A stretch of DNA of 64,000 bases from Melieria omissa (lineage: Eukaryota; Arthropoda; Insecta; Diptera; Ulidiidae), in contig CAXARI010000032.1 in assembly GCA_963971225.1 (NCBI GenBank), forward strand, positions 1-64,000. The letters are read 5' to 3'. The notes below the pieces were generated by a model. The model saw nothing but the letters and a program-made list of their open reading frames with translations. It made no database searches and had not been told where the DNA came from. The translations under genes were made by a program, and so were the position numbers. Shown one piece after another: positions 58,444-64,000 of this stretch. Each line of letters opens with the position of its first letter. Position 1 is the first letter of the stretch.

Positions 58444-60429
58444 ACAATCAGTCTGGTGCAGCTATGAGAAAGTTTAAACGTGAGAAACAACAGTGCTTAA
58501 AAGAGAAAACCGAACAACAACAACAGTCACAGTATTAAGCATGCAGAACAAAAATCACAGCAACAACAACACTCCAAGTTCGGGAAAATTGCACGACAAC
58601 AACCACAACAACAGCAATACTTCAAATTTGTAAATCTTTTAAATTCTACCACAACAACAACACTCCAAGTTCGGGAAAATTGCACGACAACAACAGCAAT
58701 ACTTCAAATTTGTAAATCTTTTAAATTCTACCACAACAACAACACTCCAAGTTCGGGAAAATTGCACGACAACAACCACAACAACAGCAACACTTCAAAT
58801 TTGTACATCTTTTAAAATTCTACTACAACAACAACACCACCAGAATTATCTATGCTACGGATAATCGGATTCACAAAACTTTATAATAATATTTTAAGAA
58901 GAAAAAACTTGTTTAAATTTTAAGGAAAGAGATTTGTGAAGAAAAAAAAATTTGTGTAAAAGTGAACAAAGAGAAAAGAAAAAATGTCTTCAGATTGATT
59001 AGAAAAGAAGGCGGGAAAAGAGAAAGAAAAAAATGTTTAAGATCTTAGCGTGAAGATGTTAGAGATTAAAATAAAGAAATATAGTGAAAAGAGAAAAGAA
59101 GTGTATAGAAAAAGGCTACAGAAAAAAACCCGAAAGCTCAAGAAGAATACAGTTTTTATATATTTTGTGCTGTGCCATACTTCAATCACACTTTGGTGGT
59201 TGCGGCTTTTTGTATTTTTTTACAGTGTACAGCTGCATCGATGGGCCCAACGATGGACTACACACACACGTCAACACACTGTCATGTAAGTTCTATTCAT
59301 TTTTTTTTCGGCACATTTAATTAAAACACAAACCTATTAACTGAGAAAAAAAAACCCAAAGAAAATTTCTTAACTCAAAAAAAAAAAAGGGGAAAAAAAA
59401 TTAACCCATATGTTTTCTTCTTTGGCCTTGCATTTATCTACATTATCTTACAGTTTTGATTTGTAAAAAAAAAAAAAAAAAAACATTTACTACTTAATTT
59501 AGGATTTATTTTTGTAGAGGAAAAAAAGGTAACAATTGTTCTTAAATCTACAATTATTGAAATTATATTCGCTATAAAACTTAAAATTAAATTAAAACTT
59601 TAGATAGAACTAATTTTATGCTACATTTTTTTTTGTTAAAAAGGTTAAAAGGTTTAAATTTCGCTAAGTGTAAATCTTTAGATTGAGATACGTTTGTATA
59701 CAAAGAAAAATTGTTAATATTATAAATTGCTAAATTACGATTCTTTTATGTAAATTTGTTATTGGCTTCAGGATTTCATTTGGTCAATGCAGTTTTTTTC
59801 AAACCCCAACAGTTATGATTTTAAGTTGAATTATTCAATAAAGGATATTTTTGTAATATGTTAAATTGAGCTAATTTGAGTTTGGCCTGGGAATAAGGGA
59901 GGAGGAAATATTTGGTAGTAATTGGGTTTCTTGGTAACAGCTATGAGGAACAAAGGTAGGGAGGGCAAGGAGTATCCGACAACAGATTAATCGGGATACT
60001 AGCGGAGAAGAGTTTGGGAATGCAATGCGTCCGAAGTGCAAATGTCTGTCCGGTTTGATTTCTGCAGTTGTATTCTGCTGTTGTATTATTTTTTTTCATG
60101 CAATCGTGTGCATAAAACTTTTCTTCTTGTTATAGTTGTTTTCCAATTCTGTTGGGGCTGATGCTGAATGCATGCCATAGGAGTGAGTGTTCTAATGAAC
60201 CTGGTTGGCCTTATTCGACCCACCCCCGCTGAAGCTTCGGGTAAATTAAAAGCCAGGTGCACACGGGTTAACCAAGGTAATATTGCCCTCAATTTCCACC
60301 ACACCTTCACTCATATGTAAAGGCTAGGCTGAAGGATCTGCATTCGTCAAGATGGCTATGTTACGTTGGCATCCCGCAGGGTCTATACGCCGAATCCTAA
60401 CCGCCGTAATGGGGGGAAGACACATAACA
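57351..60429 (+). repeat. Element 3 3' LTR, 3.1 kb
   Basis: 3079 bp, nearly identical to the 5' LTR. Differences seen: one G/A near 57684, single changes near 59390, 59502, 59530 and 59619, and one extra T near 60092. The TATA-like box at 57965 and the minisatellite near 58559 are preserved. It ends ATAACA, then the TGGG duplication. Confidence 0.94.
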
Positions 60430-60433
60430 TGGG
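60430..60433 (+). repeat. Target-site duplication of element 3, right
   Basis: TGGG, matching 48566-48569. Beyond it the pol gene of element 1 resumes. Confidence 0.88.
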
Positions 60434-61710
60434 ATAAGAAGATCTTTGATTACTTTTATCTTTTCAGGATTCGGCTTAATACCTTCTTTGGTTAAAATGT
60501 GCCCTAAAAATTCCGTATCTCTTTTCATAAAGCTGCATTTGTCGACTTGTATTTTCAAATTGTGCTTCCTTAGCGTCTCAAATATTTTTCGAAGTGAGTT
60601 TTCATGTTCTTCAATTGTTGTTGAAAATATCAATATGTCGTCTAAGTAAACAACACAGATTTTATTGATATATTCTCTTAATATGTCATTCATTAACCTT
60701 TGAAACGTCGCTGGGGCATTTTTTAATCCAAACGGCATTCGTACATACTCATATAGACCATTTGGAGTTACGAACGCGGTTTTTTCAATGTCTTTCTCGG
60801 CAACAAGTATTTGATGATAGCCTTTTGCAAGGTCTAGTGTGCTGAAATACTGTGCCTTTCCAAGCTTGTCTAAAATAGCGTCAATGTTTGGTAAAGGATA
60901 CTTGTCACTAACTGTTGTCTGATTGAGTCGTCTGTAGTCAACAACAATCCTATATTTTTGAATTCCAGATTTGTCTAACTTTTTGGGCACAACTATTATT
61001 GGAGAGCTATACCTACTCCTACTTTTACGAATAATCCCTTGTGATTCCATTTCTTGCATTTGCCTTTGCACTTCTTCTTCATGCTTTGGCGGATAACGAT
61101 ATAATTTTGAATTGATTGGTTGGTCAGTTGAAGTATTTATTTCGTGTACAATGGTATTTGTATTAGTTAATATGTCTCCGTCTTTATATAAAAGTTGATT
61201 ATATTTATTCAGTAGTTTTTTAATAATTGTTTTCTCTCCTTCATTTAAATGATCTGTCTGAAGATTTCTGATTTCGCTTACTTCCAATACATTAACCTCT
61301 TCGTACGATTTAGAAAGGAATGGAAGACTAACTCCATTATTTAAACAAATGTCTTTATTTTTTATATTAAGTTCTTTAATATTTTTCGAAATCCAGTCCA
61401 TGCCTAATAATAGATCGTATGGTTTATTGATATACATTGCAATCCATTTAATTCTGGCATTGCTGGGGTAATTGAACTCTTCTGGGCATTTTGTAGCCAC
61501 TGTTTTGTTGGGACCTTTGACCTCTCCTTGGATAATGTTTATCGTTGTTATTGAATCATTAATAAGTTTGTATTTATTTTCGGAAAATCTTGATTGATTT
61601 AATATGCTAACCGTTGAGCCTGTATCCACTAGTGCTAGGTACTGTTCATTTTCTATTGTAACTGCTAAAAATATTTTACTTTGATCCGAGGCTAATTTGT
61701 AAAAAACGTA
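60434..61710 (-). pseudogene. Element 1 pol, 5' part: protease and reverse transcriptase
   Basis: The frame opens at 61710, -1 relative to gag and overlapping its end. A run of six T (minus strand, 61706-61701) just before the gag stop is a possible slippage site. Protease: VDTGSTVSIL (61629-61615 for VDTGS) and LLLGMDWI. Reverse transcriptase: SRYSSPIIVVPKK, YRIVVDYRRLN, FSTLDLAKGYHQI, MPFGLKNAPATFQRLM, catalytic YLDD (60648-60637), and the thumb region ending at KVIKDLLIP. The frame then enters element 3; residues past that point are LTR sequence. The remaining pol lies at 48534-48569 and 38141-40016, in a matching frame. Confidence 0.92.
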
Positions 61711-62645
61711 TCATCAATTTCATTTGCGTCATTATTACTCATTGCATCTACTTCCATTAGCTCTGGTCTTTGTCTATTCTGCTGGCTTAAATTAGGTCTA
61801 CTGTCATTTTGTCTAAATTGCTGAGTTCTGTTATTTTGCCATTGGTTCGCGTTTGCATTAATATAATGAGCGGGAATGTTATTTGTTCTAGATTGGTTAT
61901 TGACATTAGTCTGGTTACTAGTAAAATGATAAGTATTTGTGCCTCTGTATTGATAAGAATTAGTGTTGGTTCTTTGTTGGTAATTTGTATAATTTTGATT
62001 ACTTCTCCTACTATTGTTATCATTCGTTTTTAAAATCATATTTAAATTTAAATTGCTATGGTCTTGGCCAATAAACTTGCGGATTTCTTTTCTAATTTCT
62101 GTTAAATTATAAATATTCATTATAGTATATGACAATGTGCCTGCCACTAGTTCTTTTATCCTCTGCACGAGCATTCCACTAAATATGTCCAGCACTGTTT
62201 TTGTCTCTTCGTAAGCCACATATTCTGTAATTTCCTCTACAATTTCTCGAATCTTATTATCTAGATCCTCTATGCTACTCACTCTAAGAGAGTTTATTCT
62301 CCTCGATATCTTCATCTGGTCCTTCCTGGGCCGATAGTGGTCCATTAGCCTTTCCTTGCATCTTTCCCACGATGTTGGCGGATTCATATTTAGCAGATTC
62401 TTCGGCTTTCCCACGATTTTGAGGTTGTATATTGTGTTGAAGGCCTCCTGCTCCTCTCCGGGATAATCCAATAGGGCTCTGCTGACGCTGTCAATGAATG
62501 ACGGCAGCTGCCCTGGTTCCCCCTCGAATGCTGGCAAGTATCGCAATTCCTTCTCCAGTCTCGTTCGGGCCGAAGTCCGCTGTTGTTGCTGTTGTTGGCT
62601 AAGTATGTTTGTTAGCGCAACTAAACACTGCTCCACGGTACTCAT
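61692..62645 (-). CDS. Element 1 Gag (errantivirus type)
   Basis: 317 residues, intact. The N terminus is polar with a run of Q. The capsid-like region contains LPAFEGEPGQLPSFIDSV and a downstream MDHYRPRKDQMKISRRI block resembling Gag of the 17.6/297/ZAM group (family memory). The C-terminal third is rich in N, Q, R and T and has no CCHC zinc knuckle, which is usual for this group; RNA binding would rely on the basic, asparagine-rich tail. The ATG at 62645 lies about 275 bp after the primer site. The reading frame stops at TAG 61694-61692, and pol follows by -1 frameshift. Confidence 0.88.
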   Translation of the reverse strand: MSTVEQCLVALTNILSQQQQQQRTSARTRLEKELRYLPAFEGEPGQLPSFIDSVSRALLDYPGEEQEAFNTIYNLKIVGKPKNLLNMNPPTSWERCKERLMDHYRPRKDQMKISRRINSLRVSSIEDLDNKIREIVEEITEYVAYEETKTVLDIFSGMLVQRIKELVAGTLSYTIMNIYNLTEIRKEIRKFIGQDHSNLNLNMILKTNDNNSRRSNQNYTNYQQRTNTNSYQYRGTNTYHFTSNQTNVNNQSRTNNIPAHYINANANQWQNNRTQQFRQNDSRPNLSQQNRQRPELMEVDAMSNNDANEIDDTFFTN

Positions 62646-62920
62646 TTCTGCTTCTATATTTCGACTCCTATCGAAATCTCTATTCCTTCTGGTCCTTTCA
62701 ATTGTGGTGTCTTTTTTGGAGTGGTTTCTTCTTTTGGAGTTGTTTCTTCTTTTGGAGTTGTTTCTTCTTTTGGAGTTGTTTCTTCGTTGCGGGGTAAATT
62801 TGTCGTCCTGCAGCTGTGTTCCTCTCCTGTTTGTTGTTTACGGTTGAAGTCGTCTCTTCACTGCAATTTTCTTTTCTTAAGCACCTGTGTGTCTCTTCTT
62901 CCCGTTTTCGTTGTGGTTAC
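62646..62920 (-). other. Element 1 untranslated leader with 18-bp repeats
   Basis: About 275 bp between primer site and gag. It contains four tandem 18-bp units (plus-strand TTTTGGAGTTGTTTCTTC, 62714-62785; the first has one mismatch). Plus-strand ORFs reading VVSSFG repeats come from this array and are not genes. Confidence 0.8.
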
Positions 62921-62937
62921 GTTAACCGACTGCGCCA
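62921..62937 (-). promoter_or_regulatory. Element 1 primer-binding site, tRNA-Ser
   Basis: On the minus strand TGGCGCAGTCGGTTAAC. The first 12 bases complement the 3' end of tRNA-Ser, the primer of Drosophila 17.6 and 297. Its first T overlaps the last base of the LTR. Confidence 0.85.
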
Positions 62938-63178
62938 CTTAAAAAATGTTGAATCCGGACAAGTTGGATGGTGGAATAACACTGATTTTATTTCATTCAC
63001 TTACTCTAAGCTCGAACGTTTGTCATTGCTGATCGAGCAAATCAAGCAAACAATCCAGCTCATATTACATATCGAGTTAATGACATTGCAACTTAACTTA
63101 AAATATGCTAGTTGTTGCTGCCTGTTTTTGTTGGATGTTTGGTTGGTCGTTGACTTCAAACTTGCTGACAGCTATAAC
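62937..63178 (-). repeat. Element 1 5' LTR
   Basis: About 241-242 bp, 8 bp shorter than the 3' LTR at 36522. It borders the satellite with the ACACG duplication at 63179-63183. Core promoter elements are not obvious; errantivirus LTRs often lack a TATA box. Confidence 0.92.
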
Positions 63179-64000
63179 ACACGTGTTGCTTCGTTGCTAT
63201 CACAACAACGACTGATTGAAAGAATGCACCTCTGATCTATATAATCAATCAAATGCTTGTGGAACCTAAGTACGCCTAATCACTTTAACCAAAATGGCGT
63301 CAAAATTAAGCCAGAGTGACCACCTTTCACCAATTTGGTAAATAAAAAAAATATCCCACCGGCAGCATGATCGAAATTATGGCTGTTAAATCTCGACCCG
63401 TTAACGGATTTTAATAATATTATGCCTTATTATTTAGCTAGACTCGTATGCTTTATATAATGGTATCAATCATCCTTCTATACCCCAAGGTTCGAAAGCA
63501 AATCGATTTGGAACGGTGACTTTGAAAAAATTGCTACTTGGGTGCAACCACTAAAATGCTTGTCAACACCAAATGCATAAGTGCATATTAATAATTGACC
63601 CCTTAAAATTTAGCCAGAGTCTTATGCTTTCTATATTGGTCCCTAACTTTTCATTATCCTTCAGGAATAATGAGCATATCGATGCGCAAGGATAACATTG
63701 AAAAACTGCCTATTACAAAATACACGCTCACCACTAAAGTGCTTATAGATTCCAAACGGTATGGGCTACATTATAAAAAACCCCTTAAAATGTAGCTAGA
63801 GATTGCAGCTTTATCAAATTAAATCAATAATTTGACTACTATTCCGCAATCATGAACAGATCGATGCGCAAAAGTGACATTAAATGGCTGCCTACTGAAA
63901 AATCGATAAAATGCTTGTAAAATATGATGATTCTAGGTTTATATAAAAAATAATAACCTTAAAACCTAGCTGGAGTTTTGAGCTTTCATAAATGGGGTCA
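63179..64000. repeat. 1.2-kb satellite array, right block
   Basis: The array resumes inside the same MITE that was interrupted at 36521. The MITE right end is at 63234, followed by the right part of D, then E, A, B, C and the start of D, cut by the window edge. GCTATCAC and TACGCCTAATC variants match the monomer near 27473-27770. Confidence 0.95.

Larger units (their letters stand above)
48570..60429 (+). mobile_element. Element 3: Ty3/gypsy retrotransposon with RING-Gag
   Basis: 11,860 bp, of which 6.2 kb is LTR. TG...CA LTRs of 3078 and 3079 bp, tRNA-Lys primer site, RING-Gag, then protease-RT-RNase H-integrase. Flanked by TGGG (48566-48569 and 60430-60433). The LTRs differ by about five substitutions and one homopolymer step, so insertion is recent. 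Coding is nearly full length but has one frameshift in gag (about 53903) and one in pol (about 55370). Related to element 2 throughout the coding region, with unrelated-looking LTRs. Confidence 0.95.
36522..63178 (-). mobile_element. Element 1: errantivirus (Ty3/gypsy, 17.6/297 type), interrupted
   Basis: A complete provirus-like element on the minus strand with 240-250 bp LTRs, a tRNA-Ser primer site, gag, pol and env. Its own sequence totals about 6276 bp (36522-40016, 48534-48569, 60434-63178); the rest is elements 2 and 3. It entered the CACACGTG stretch of a hAT MITE in the satellite: the target bases ACACG, possibly CACACG, are repeated at 36517-36521 and 63179-63183. Exact LTR ends are ambiguous by one or two bases. 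Gag is open; pol was open before the two later insertions; env carries one in-frame stop. LTR pair: about two substitutions and an 8-bp indel in 242 bp. Confidence 0.93.

Noticed and set aside
48570..60429. Element 3 inserted into element 2, or both part of one composite element
   Set aside because: They are separated by 36 bp of element 1 pol, and each has its own target duplication and LTR pair.

Overview
The window is repeat DNA from what looks like fly heterochromatin (inference). I found no cellular protein-coding gene, rRNA, tRNA gene or CRISPR array. A higher dipteran is suggested by three things: an errantivirus of the 17.6/297 type with a tRNA-Ser primer site and an env gene, two Ty3/gypsy elements whose Gag resembles the mdg3/micropia type, and a short tRNA-derived SINE. 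I cannot name the species from the sequence alone.

Layout: (1) 1-36521 and 63179-64000 are one tandem satellite array, about 30 copies of a 1.18-1.20 kb monomer. The monomer has layers. It consists of five diverged units of about 175 bp (one shortened to about 127 bp), and one of these units is split by a 339-354 bp hAT-type MITE flanked by an exact 8-bp target duplication. Later additions travel with the array: two copies of a 620-bp Tc1/mariner-type deletion derivative (2337-2956, 6532-7150), and a minus-strand tRNA-like SINE present four times whole and once truncated (11097 to 23059). Segmental tandem duplications with periods of 2874 bp (about 9330-15219) and 2437 bp (about 17790-23059) spread the SINE.

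(2) 36522-63178 is a nest of LTR retrotransposons inserted inside the MITE part of one monomer. The host of the nest is element 1, a minus-strand errantivirus of about 6.3 kb without its guests: LTR, env, pol, gag, tRNA-Ser primer site, LTR. Two further elements lie in its pol gene only 36 bp apart, each with its own 4-bp target duplication: element 2 (40017-48529, plus strand, TACT) and element 3 (48570-60429, plus strand, TGGG). If both guests and one copy of each duplication are subtracted, the element 1 pol frame is continuous, so pol was open when they arrived.

(3) Elements 2 and 3 are related to each other. Both have very long LTRs (2.4 and 3.1 kb), a tRNA-Lys primer site, a -1 gag/pol frame relation, a hairpin 7-8 nt before the 3' LTR where a polypurine tract would be expected, and a complete RING-H2 (E3 ubiquitin-ligase type) domain at the N terminus of Gag. 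The RING-Gag fusion is the most unusual coding feature here. Both copies are broken: element 2 by an in-frame stop, a frameshift and a deletion of about 1.75 kb; element 3 by one frameshift in gag and one in pol. Their LTR pairs differ at only about 0.2% of positions, so both insertions are young.

How the parts relate: nothing here acts as a host pathway. The window records an order of events. A 175-bp satellite became a five-unit repeat, gained a hAT MITE, and was amplified as a 1.2-kb monomer. A Tc1 derivative and a SINE were then added and co-amplified. The errantivirus followed, and finally the two RING-Gag retrotransposons.
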